64,000 bases of DNA from Pseudomonas sp. HOU2 (GTDB taxonomy: Bacteria; Pseudomonadota; Gammaproteobacteria; Pseudomonadales; Pseudomonadaceae), in the NCBI RefSeq assembly GCF_040729435.1, contig NZ_CP160398.1, positions 5,983,545-6,047,544 on the forward strand, read 5' to 3'. A program made the position numbers and the translations under genes. Positions 57,012-64,000 of this stretch are shown here, piece after piece (position 1 is the stretch's first letter; every line of letters starts with the position of its first letter). The notes beneath the pieces were generated by a model. It saw only the letters and a list, made by a program, of their open reading frames with translations, searched no databases and was not told the DNA's origin.

Positions 57012-59561
57012 TTATGCCTCAAGTGACGGCGTTTGGTTGATCATCTCGCGGATCTTGTTGGCCAGCACTTCAATCGAAAACGGCTTGGCCACCATGTCCA
57101 TGCCATCCTCCAGAAAGCCCTGACGCTCGGCGGCCTTCTGCGCATAACCGGTCATGAACAGCACTTTCAGGCCCGGACGATGCTGGCGGGCGATTTCCGC
57201 CAGTTGCCGGCCATTCATCCCCGGCAGGCCGACGTCGGTCACCAGCAGATCCACGCGCAGCTCCGATTCCAGCAGCGGCAGGGCGGCGCTGGCGTCGGCG
57301 GCTTCGTGGGCGAGGTAACCCAGCTCCTTGAGCAGATCGAGCACCAGCATGCGTACCGCCGGGTCATCTTCAACCACCACCACGGTTTCGCCACAGGTGG
57401 CCGTCGGCGCGGCACCGAGGGTTTCCACGACTGGCCGTTCCGGTTCCAGCAGGTTCAGGCGCGGCAAGTATAGGCGCACACAGGTGCCCTGATTCGGCAG
57501 ACTGTCGAGGCTGACATGCCCGCCCGACTGTTGGGCGAAGCCATAAATCATCGACAGCCCGAGCCCGGTGCCCTGGCCGATCGGTTTTGTGGTGAAGAAC
57601 GGATCGAACGCCTTGGCGCGCACCGACGGCGTCATGCCGGTGCCGTTGTCGCTGACCGCCAGCATCAGGTAGTCGCCGGCCTTGACCGGTTCGAGGGTGG
57701 TGATGTCGTTGCCGTCGAGGTAGACATTGGTGGTTTCGATCAGCAGTTCGCCGCCCTCGGGCATGGCGTCGCGGGCGTTGATCACCAGGTTGAGCAGGGC
57801 ATTTTCCAGTTGGCTGACGTCGGTGCTGATCGGCCAGACATTGTCGGCCAGGCGCAGCGTGAGTTCGATCGGGTCGCCCTTGGTGCGGCGGATCAAATCT
57901 TCCAGCGAATGAATCAGTTCGTTGACGTTGAGGGTCTTGCGGTCCAGCGACTGCCGGCGCGAGAACGCCAGCAGCCGATGGGTCAGCGCCGCCGCTCGGT
58001 TGGCCGACGACACCGCCGCTTCGGTGAAACGGCCGATTTCATCGGCGCGGCCGTCGGCGATGTAACGCTGCATCAGGTCCAGACTGCCGATGATCCCGGT
58101 GAGCATGTTGTTGAAGTCGTGGGCGATACCGCCGGTGAGTTGGCCGACCGCTTCCATCTTTTGCGCATGGCGCAACGCGTCCTCGGCGCGTTCGCGTTCG
58201 AACATCTCGTTCTGCAGGCGTTGATTGGCCTGCGCCAGTTGTTCGGTGCGGGCGCTGACCCGTTCTTCCAGGGTTTCGTTGAGATTGCGCAGGGCTTCTT
58301 CGGTCTTCTTCCGTTCGGATTCGTCGATCACGAAAATATAGAAACCGTTGACTGAGCCGTCGGCGCCGTGGCGCGGCAGATAGTTCATCAGCGCATGGCG
58401 GTTGCTGCCGTCGCGATGCGGGGTGTACAGACTAAACGAGCAAGGGCGCCCGGCCAGGGCCTCGGCAATGTACGGCGCGCGCAGGAAGTAGGCTTCTTCG
58501 CCAATCACTTCGCGAATGGTACGGCCATACAGTTCCTGCGGCGTGAGGCCGTACCAGTCCAGATACGCCGCGTTGTTCAGGCGAAAGCGCTCTTCGTGGT
58601 CGACGTAACTGATGAGGATCGGCATTGCATTGATGATCAGCTGCAATTCCGTCTGGCTCTGGCGCAATGCCTGTTCGGTGTGCTTGCGCTCGGTCAGGTC
58701 CAGCGCGGCGCCGAGGAAGCGCACTGGTCTCCCGTGGTGATCCTTGTAACAGCGGCCACGGGCAAACACCCAACGCAGCTCGCCGTCGGCTTTCAGCAGG
58801 CGATATTCCTCGGCGTACTCGGTGCCGTGGGTGATGCAATGCTTGATGCTGCGGGCGATCAGCGCGCGGTCTTCGGGGTGCACGCCTTGCAGATAGTCGC
58901 TGATCGGTAGCTGACTGGCGTGGGCCGGATCAATGCCGTGCAACTGGGCGAAATGGGCGTCGGCAATGAAACGGTCTTCGCCGATGTCCCAATCCCAGGT
59001 GCCAACCGCATCGGTGGCGGCCAGCGCCAGTTGCAGGCGTTCTTCAGTGTCGCGCTGGGCCTTGAGGCTTTCTTCGGAGCGGCGTTGCAGTTCGAGGGCG
59101 ATGCGCCGGCGTTCGTTGGTTTCGATGGCGGTCACCAGGATCCCGGCCACTTGCGTGTTTTCATCGCGGATGGGGCTGTAGGTCAGGTCCAGCCAGAAGT
59201 CGGATTCCTTGCCTTCACGTTGCAGGGTAAATCGCCGTTCGCTGTAGGTACGCACCTGGCCTTGTAGGACGGCTCGATAAATCGGGTCGGTAAAGTCCTG
59301 AAGTTCTGGCCATATAAGGTGCGCCGGCTGTCCGAAAGCGTGCGGATGCTTGCTGCCGGCGAGCATTGCAAAGCCATTGTTGTAGATCTGCGTGAGCTGC
59401 GGCCCCCACAACAGCAGCATCGGCATCGGCGAGTGAATCACGATGTCCACCGCGGTGCGCAGGCTCTGCGGCCAGGTGCCCGCTGCGCCCAACGGCGTGC
59501 GGCTCCAGTCGGTCCGGGCGATCAGGGCTTGGGCGTCATCGGGGGAGGGTGCTGCGTTCAT
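57012..59561 (-). CDS. Hybrid sensor histidine kinase, three PAS domains plus receiver
   Basis: An 849-aa cytoplasmic hybrid kinase with no membrane helices. Three PAS-type domains lie at about 25-150, 165-295 and 305-425 (with PAC ends such as [12 protein letters not shown]), then a coiled coil (about 425-470), HisKA with the phospho-accepting His near 480 in [14 protein letters not shown], HATPase with N-box [16 protein letters not shown], and a C-terminal receiver domain with phospho-acceptor Asp near 775 in [11 protein letters not shown]. Start ATG 59561 has AGGA 8 bases upstream; a GTG just before is the alternative. No response regulator adjacent, so the output is not known. Confidence 0.93.
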   Translation of the reverse strand: MNAAPSPDDAQALIARTDWSRTPLGAAGTWPQSLRTAVDIVIHSPMPMLLLWGPQLTQIYNNGFAMLAGSKHPHAFGQPAHLIWPELQDFTDPIYRAVLQGQVRTYSERRFTLQREGKESDFWLDLTYSPIRDENTQVAGILVTAIETNERRRIALELQRRSEESLKAQRDTEERLQLALAATDAVGTWDWDIGEDRFIADAHFAQLHGIDPAHASQLPISDYLQGVHPEDRALIARSIKHCITHGTEYAEEYRLLKADGELRWVFARGRCYKDHHGRPVRFLGAALDLTERKHTEQALRQSQTELQLIINAMPILISYVDHEERFRLNNAAYLDWYGLTPQELYGRTIREVIGEEAYFLRAPYIAEALAGRPCSFSLYTPHRDGSNRHALMNYLPRHGADGSVNGFYIFVIDESERKKTEEALRNLNETLEERVSARTEQLAQANQRLQNEMFERERAEDALRHAQKMEAVGQLTGGIAHDFNNMLTGIIGSLDLMQRYIADGRADEIGRFTEAAVSSANRAAALTHRLLAFSRRQSLDRKTLNVNELIHSLEDLIRRTKGDPIELTLRLADNVWPISTDVSQLENALLNLVINARDAMPEGGELLIETTNVYLDGNDITTLEPVKAGDYLMLAVSDNGTGMTPSVRAKAFDPFFTTKPIGQGTGLGLSMIYGFAQQSGGHVSLDSLPNQGTCVRLYLPRLNLLEPERPVVETLGAAPTATCGETVVVVEDDPAVRMLVLDLLKELGYLAHEAADASAALPLLESELRVDLLVTDVGLPGMNGRQLAEIARQHRPGLKVLFMTGYAQKAAERQGFLEDGMDMVAKPFSIEVLANKIREMINQTPSLEA

Positions 59562-59694
59562 CACATGTATCCTGAGCGTCGGTCAGTGCGTTGGCATCTA
59601 CTATTCTTGCACTTGCGGTAGACGCTGTATGACCCGTTACGTCACGACACTGGGTCATTTCTGTTAATTGAATGCTTCGCGGGTGCTTTTTGCC

Positions 59695-60807
59695 ATGGAA
59701 ATCGATGCACTGTTGCTCCGTCTGTCGAGCCAGCACGGCTCTGACCTGTTCCTGTCCACGGGAGCGCCACCCAGTGCGCGCATCGATGGCGTGCTGACGC
59801 CGTTCAGCGAGCGGCCGTTCAAGCCCGGTGAGGTCGAGGCCATCGCCAACTCCTTGATGGACGCCGAGCAGCGGCGCGAGTTCGATCGGGATCTGGAAAT
59901 GAACCTGGCGATTTCCCGTACGGGCGTCGGGCGTTTTCGGGTGAACATCTTCAAGCAACGCAATGATGTGTCAATCGTGATCCGCAACGTCAAACTCGAT
60001 ATCCCGCGATTCGAAGACCTGAAACTGCCGCCGGTACTGCTGGAAACGGTGATGCTCAAACAGGGGCTGATCCTGTTCGTTGGCGCCACCGACTCCGGTA
60101 AATCCACCTCGCTGGCAGCGCTGATTGACCACCGCAACCGCCACAGCAGCGGGCACATCATCACCATCGAAGACCCGGTGGAGTATATCCATCGGCACCA
60201 GCGCTCGATCATCAATCAACGCGAAGTCGGCGTCGATACCCGCAGTTTCCATGCGGCGCTGAAAAACACCCTGCGCCAGGCCCCGGACGTGGTGCTGATC
60301 GGCGAGATCCGCGACCGCGAAACCATGGAGCATGCGCTGACGTTTGCCGACACCGGGCACCTGGTGCTGTCGACGCTGCATGCGCACAACGCCAATCAGG
60401 CGCTGGACCGTATCGTCAATCTGTTCCCCGAAGAGCGCCGCCCGCAGTTGCTGCATGCGCTGGGCAACAATCTCAAGGCCTTTGTTTCGCAACGGTTGGT
60501 GCGCACTGTTGATGGGCAGCGCCGGGCGGCGGTCGAGGTGATGCTTGGCACCCCGACCATCGCCGACCTGATCCGCCGCAACGAGTTGGGCGAACTCAAG
60601 GGCATCATGGAGAAGTCCGGCGAGGTCGGCATGCAGACCTTTGACGCGGCGCTGTACGGGCTGGTGGTGGAGGGCGTGATCAGTGAAGACGAAGCGCTCA
60701 AACATGCCGATTCGCAGAACAATCTGCGCCTGCGTTTGAAACTGCACGCCGAGGCGGGCCCGGCGCCCGCGCCTTCATCATCAGGCGATTGGGGCTTGAT
60801 GGACTGA
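59695..60807 (+). CDS. PilT/PilU-type retraction ATPase
   Basis: A 370-aa ATPase closer to PilU than PilT by sequence: IDALLLRLSSQHGSDLFLSTG at the start (short part), GHIITIEDPVEYIH, QREVGVDTRSFHAALKNTLRQAPDV in part and GEIRDRETMEHALTFADTGHL in part. The Walker A loop at residues 130-137 reads GATDSGKS, with Asp in place of the second Gly of the usual GATGSGKS. Asp and His boxes are intact. No PilT or other pilus genes are adjacent. The ATG at 59695 starts MEIDALLL. Likely a motor accessory for twitching; function to be confirmed given the Walker change. Confidence 0.9.
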   Translation: MEIDALLLRLSSQHGSDLFLSTGAPPSARIDGVLTPFSERPFKPGEVEAIANSLMDAEQRREFDRDLEMNLAISRTGVGRFRVNIFKQRNDVSIVIRNVKLDIPRFEDLKLPPVLLETVMLKQGLILFVGATDSGKSTSLAALIDHRNRHSSGHIITIEDPVEYIHRHQRSIINQREVGVDTRSFHAALKNTLRQAPDVVLIGEIRDRETMEHALTFADTGHLVLSTLHAHNANQALDRIVNLFPEERRPQLLHALGNNLKAFVSQRLVRTVDGQRRAAVEVMLGTPTIADLIRRNELGELKGIMEKSGEVGMQTFDAALYGLVVEGVISEDEALKHADSQNNLRLRLKLHAEAGPAPAPSSSGDWGLMD

Positions 60808-60819
60808 ACACCGTTCCCC

Positions 60820-60907
60820 TGTAGGAGCCAGCAGGCTGGCGATGGCGGCGTATCAGTTGATATTTGTATGGATGACACTTCGCTATCGCCAGCAGGCTGG
60901 CTCCTAC
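60820..60907. repeat. REPIN, family D variant (TGTAGGAGCCAGCAGGCTGGCGAT)
   Basis: TGTAGGAGCCAGCAGGCTGG...CGATGGCGG facing CGCTATCGCCAGCAGGCTGG...CTCCTACA. Confidence 0.86.
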
Positions 60908-60919
60908 AAGGGATCAACG

Positions 60920-62875
60920 TTAATCCAACAGCTCCGGGCGATTGCGAAACTGCTCCAGCGCTTCAGGATTAGCCAACGCATCGGTATTTTTCACCGGTTC
61001 GCCATGCACCACATTGCGCACCGCGAGTTCCACCACCTTGCCGCTGATGGTGCGCGGAATATCGGTCACCGCGACGATCTTCGCCGGCACATGGCGCGGT
61101 GTGGTGTTGGCGCGGATCACCTGGCGAATCTGCTGTTGCAAGGCATCATCCAGCGTCACGCCATCCTGCAGACGGACAAACAGCACCACGCGCACATCGT
61201 CCTGCCATTGCTGCCCGATCGCCACGCTGTCCAGCACCTGCGGGACTTTCTCGACCTGACGATAGATTTCCGCCGTGCCGATGCGCACGCCGCCGGGGTT
61301 GAGCACCGCGTCGGAGCGGCCGTGGATCAGCATCCCGCCGTGGGGCAATTGCTCGGCGTAGTCGCCCTGGGCCCAGACGCCGGGGAACAGGCTGAAATAG
61401 GATTTGCGCAGTTTTGCGCCGTCAGGGTCGTGCCACAGACCGACGGGCATCGCCGGGAAGTGCCGAGTGCAAACCAGTTCGCCTTTTTCGCCGATCACTG
61501 CGACGCCTTTGTCATTCCATACTTCAACGGCCATGCCCAGGCTCTTGCCCATGATCTCGCCTCGGCGCACGGGCGACAGCGGGTTGCCATTGACGAAGCA
61601 CGACACCACATCGGTGCCGCCGGACATCGACGCCAGGCACACGTCGCGCTTGAAGTCGCGGTAGACGAAGTCATAGCTCTGCGGCGACAGCGCGGAGCCT
61701 GTGCAGAGCAAGGTCTTCAGGCTACTCAGATCATGGCTGTGCGCAGGCTTCAAACCGCTGCTTTCCAGTGTCGCGAGAAACTTGGGGCTGGTGCCGAATA
61801 CGCTGATGCGCTCGTCGTCGATCAGATCCAGCAGTCGTTCATGGCCGGGGTGAAACGGCGAACCGTCATACAGCACTACCGCGCTTCCGACCGCGAGGGC
61901 CGAGACCAGCCAGTTCCACATCATCCAGCCGCAAGTGGTGTAGTAGAACAACCGGTCACCGGGGCCGAGATCGACGTGCAGGCCATGCTCCTTGGCATGC
62001 TGCAGCAGTACGCCGCCGGTGCTGTGCACGATGCATTTGGGTACGCCGGTGGTGCCGCTGGAATACAGCACGTACAACGGATGATTGAACGGCACCGGGA
62101 CAAACCGCGGTTCGCCGCCGGGTTGGTAAAAGTCGTCCCACAACGTCACGTTGGCGTGGCTGTGGTAATCCTCGACATGGGCCTGCGCGCGAGCGTAGGG
62201 GACGATGATCAACTGCTGCAGCGATGGCAGTTGCGCGAGGATTTCGTTGACCTTGGCGGTCTGGTCGATGTCTTTGCCGGCATAACGGTACCCGGCGCAG
62301 GTGATCAACACTTTGGGTTCGATCTGGCCGAAACGGTCGATCACCCCGTGGGTGCCGAAGTCCGGCGACGAGCACGACCAGATCGCCCCGAGGCTGGTGG
62401 TCGCGAGCATCGCCACCAGGGTCTGCCAGGTGTTGGGCATACACGCGGCCACGCGGTCGCCGAGGCCGACACCGGCGGCTTGCAGGCTGGCCTGAAAACC
62501 GGCGACGTGTTCGGCCATCTCAGCCCAGGTCAGCTGTTCGCGCTGACCGTTTTCCGCCACGGCGATCACTGCAACGGCATCGTCACGACGGCGCAGCAGG
62601 TGTTCGGCAAAATTCAGGGTCGCGCCGGGAAACCATTCGGCACTGGGCATCTGCGCGCCTTCACGCAGGACGGCGTCGGGCTGGGTGTGAAAGCGGATGT
62701 CGAAGAAATCGACGATCGCCTGCCAGAACGCTTCGCGCTGTTCCACGCTCCAGCGGTGCAGGTCGGTGTAGCTGTTCAGCGCCAGGCCATGGCGCTGATT
62801 GATGTCGCGGCGGAACTGATCCATGCGCGATTGGGCGATACGCTTGGCATCGGGTTGCCAGAGGAGGTCGGACAT
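60920..62875 (-). CDS. aacS: Acetoacetyl-CoA synthetase
   Basis: A 650-aa acyl-CoA synthetase activating acetoacetate. The AMP-binding motif LYVLYSSGTTGVPKCIVHSTGG in part, TTCGWMMWNWLVSAL and GWFP-type EWFPGATLNFAEHLL fit AacS, whose members are longer than plain AMP ligases. The C-terminal adenylation motif (SDAVLNPGGVRIGTAEIY in part, DIPRTISGKVVELAV) is present with catalytic Lys in SGKVVE. ATG at 62875 begins MSDLLWQPD with AGAGG upstream; the frame extends into a REPIN further up but that is non-coding. Same strand as bdhA and the permease: butyrate/ketone-body catabolism. Confidence 0.93.
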   Translation of the reverse strand: MSDLLWQPDAKRIAQSRMDQFRRDINQRHGLALNSYTDLHRWSVEQREAFWQAIVDFFDIRFHTQPDAVLREGAQMPSAEWFPGATLNFAEHLLRRRDDAVAVIAVAENGQREQLTWAEMAEHVAGFQASLQAAGVGLGDRVAACMPNTWQTLVAMLATTSLGAIWSCSSPDFGTHGVIDRFGQIEPKVLITCAGYRYAGKDIDQTAKVNEILAQLPSLQQLIIVPYARAQAHVEDYHSHANVTLWDDFYQPGGEPRFVPVPFNHPLYVLYSSGTTGVPKCIVHSTGGVLLQHAKEHGLHVDLGPGDRLFYYTTCGWMMWNWLVSALAVGSAVVLYDGSPFHPGHERLLDLIDDERISVFGTSPKFLATLESSGLKPAHSHDLSSLKTLLCTGSALSPQSYDFVYRDFKRDVCLASMSGGTDVVSCFVNGNPLSPVRRGEIMGKSLGMAVEVWNDKGVAVIGEKGELVCTRHFPAMPVGLWHDPDGAKLRKSYFSLFPGVWAQGDYAEQLPHGGMLIHGRSDAVLNPGGVRIGTAEIYRQVEKVPQVLDSVAIGQQWQDDVRVVLFVRLQDGVTLDDALQQQIRQVIRANTTPRHVPAKIVAVTDIPRTISGKVVELAVRNVVHGEPVKNTDALANPEALEQFRNRPELLD

Positions 62876-62932
62876 TGGTTTGCCTCTTGTTGTGTTGTGC
62901 AAGCACGCAGGCCAGGGTGTAGGACTTAATTC

Positions 62933-63026
62933 TGTGGCGAGGGAGCTTGCTCCCGATCGGCTGCGCAGCAGTCGTAAAGTGCCGGGGGCGGCTTCGCCAC
63001 CCAGCGGGAGCAAGCTCCCTCGCCAC
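62933..63026. repeat. REPIN, family B
   Basis: TGTGGCGAGGGAGCTTGCTC / GCGGGAGCAAGCTCCCTCG inverted pair lying between bdhA and aacS. Confidence 0.88.
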
Positions 63027-63042
63027 AGCGGTTTCGCGTCGC

Positions 63043-63816
63043 TTATTGCGCCAACCAGCCCCCATCAATATTCCACGCCGCCCCCCGCACCTGGCTGCCA
63101 GCCTCGCTGCACAGGAACAACACCAATTCCCCCAGATGCTGCGGCGTAACGAACTCCAGCGACGGCTGCTTCTCCGCCAGCAAATCATGCTGCGCCTGCT
63201 GCGGATCGACGCCTTTGGCCGCACGATCGTCGATCTGCTTCTGTACCAGCGGCGTCAGCACCCAGCCCGGGCAGATCGCGTTGCAAGTGACGTTGCTGGT
63301 GGCTGTTTCCAGGCCAACCACTTTGGTCAAACCGATCACTCCATGTTTGGCCGCAACATACGCAGCCTTGCCAGTCGAACCCACCTGACCGTGCACCGAG
63401 GCAATGTTGACGATTCGTCCCCAGCCCTTGGCGCGCATGCCCGGCAGGCTCAGCCGGGTGCTGTGAAACACCGACGACAGGTTGATCGCGATGATCGAAT
63501 CCCAGCGTTCCACCGGAAATTCTTCAACGGCGGCCACATGCTGAATTCCGGCGTTGTTGACCAGAATGTCGACGCCGCCGAATTCGCGTTCGGCGTAAGC
63601 GATCATGTCGGCAATCTGCGCCGGATCGCTGACATCTGCGGGGTGGTGACCGACCTTGCCGCCGAACTGGCCGACTTCGGCGATCACGCTGGAAGCATCA
63701 CCGAAACCGTTGAGAATCAGGTTGGCGCCGGCCTTGGCCAGGCTCAGGGCGATGCCCAGACCGATGCCGCTGGTGGAACCGGTAACCAGTGCGGTCTTGC
63801 CCGAAAGAGTCGTCAT
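63043..63816 (-). CDS. bdhA: D-3-hydroxybutyrate dehydrogenase
   Basis: A 257-aa NAD-dependent short-chain dehydrogenase, interconverting 3-hydroxybutyrate and acetoacetate. TGSTSGIGLGIA near the N-terminus is the nucleotide site; NNAG, the catalytic Ser in IVNIASVHGQVGS and Tyr-x-x-x-Lys in AAYVAAKHG are all present, and the SVHGQVGSTGKAAYVAAKHG context is characteristic of this enzyme (short part quoted). The C-terminus AAWNIDGGWLAQ is typical. GAGG is 6 bases before the ATG at 63816. Preceded by the permease gene (7-base gap), followed by aacS. Confidence 0.95.
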   Translation of the reverse strand: MTTLSGKTALVTGSTSGIGLGIALSLAKAGANLILNGFGDASSVIAEVGQFGGKVGHHPADVSDPAQIADMIAYAEREFGGVDILVNNAGIQHVAAVEEFPVERWDSIIAINLSSVFHSTRLSLPGMRAKGWGRIVNIASVHGQVGSTGKAAYVAAKHGVIGLTKVVGLETATSNVTCNAICPGWVLTPLVQKQIDDRAAKGVDPQQAQHDLLAEKQPSLEFVTPQHLGELVLFLCSEAGSQVRGAAWNIDGGWLAQ

Positions 63817-63823
63817 GAATACC

Positions 63824-64000
63824 TCACACAATGCCAGTGGCGTAGAAAGTGCCGATCACTACGAAGACCGCCAGGGTCTTGATCAGCGTAATACAGAAAA
63901 TGTCTTTATAGGCTTCGCGGTGGGTCAGGCCAGTGACCGCCAGCAGGGTGATCACCGCGCCGTTGTGCGGCAGGGTGTCCATACCACCGCTGGCCATCGC
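63824..64000 (-). CDS. GntP-family permease, C-terminal end (5' part outside window)
   Basis: The last 58 codons of a membrane protein entering from the right edge. The visible part reads AMASGGMDTLPHNGAVITLL then a conserved GLTHREAYKDIF and a last helix ending in GTFYATGIV. This matches the C-terminus of GntP/D-beta-hydroxybutyrate permeases. It lies 7 bases upstream of bdhA, so it probably imports 3-hydroxybutyrate for it. Only the end is seen. Confidence 0.85.
   Translation of the reverse strand, partial: AMASGGMDTLPHNGAVITLLAVTGLTHREAYKDIFCITLIKTLAVFVVIGTFYATGIV

Noticed and set aside
60842..62929. A 695-codon plus-strand frame opposite aacS
   Set aside because: Starts in a REPIN, opposes a clear acetoacetyl-CoA synthetase, no domain.
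25405..63026. A CRISPR array from the recurring palindromes
   Set aside because: Repeats are scattered as pairs between genes, without regular spacers; they are REP/REPIN elements.

Overview
The window is 64 kb of high-GC, densely coded chromosome that looks like a Pseudomonas of the fluorescens group. Support comes from the gene content and order (yejBEF, cysI plus a DUF934 gene, metH, cti, nfuA, a cob cluster with cbtAB, aacS-bdhA-gntP) and from many REP/REPIN palindromes of several families between genes. No rRNA, tRNA, CRISPR array, intact insertion sequence or prophage was seen.

Layout. 1-6.2 kb: the peptide ABC transporter yejBEF (yejB cut by the window edge), an SCP-2 domain protein, a histidine phosphatase and the protease SohB. 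6.2-10.1 kb: sulfite reductase cysI with a DUF934 partner, a 37-residue membrane protein, an orphan periplasmic binding protein and a DUF2970 protein. 10.3-17.3 kb: one 2338-residue toxin/effector-like protein with a dermonecrotic-toxin-type N-terminus, three leucine-rich-repeat blocks and a C-terminal NEL-type E3 ubiquitin ligase domain. 17.4-25.4 kb: B12-dependent metH, fatty acid cis/trans isomerase cti, a membrane acyltransferase and nfuA.

25.5-36 kb is a cobalamin region. Two divergent transcription units, cbtB-cbtA-cobE-cobM on the minus strand and cobW-cobN-chlI/VWA on the plus strand, each start with a recognisable cobalamin riboswitch. Between the riboswitches lies an 800-bp non-coding inverted-repeat element. 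The AAA+ and von Willebrand parts of the chelatase are joined by what looks like a programmed -1 frameshift site. cobN carries an in-frame REPIN. 36-39.8 kb: a phospholipase D-like protein and a TerC/CBS/CorC membrane protein.

39.8-48.3 kb is a tightly overlapping minus-strand operon, wecB-nfrB-nfrA-DUF4434-GGDEF. It reads as a self-contained, c-di-GMP-controlled surface polysaccharide (N4-receptor-type glycan) machine: WecB makes UDP-ManNAc, NfrB polymerises and carries MshEN-type c-di-GMP motifs, NfrA is the TPR outer-membrane channel, and the last gene is a diguanylate cyclase.

48.4-56.6 kb: a thioredoxin-like protein, an unrecognised small protein, then an amino-acid-type ABC transporter, a RidA protein, an IclR regulator, a type III PLP ammonia-lyase and 2-keto-3-deoxygluconate kinase. 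The combination suggests uptake and breakdown of D-glucosaminate or a similar amino sugar acid or D-amino acid. 56.7-64 kb: a parvulin, a hybrid sensor kinase, a PilU-like ATPase, and ketone-body/3-hydroxybutyrate use (GntP-type permease, bdhA, aacS).
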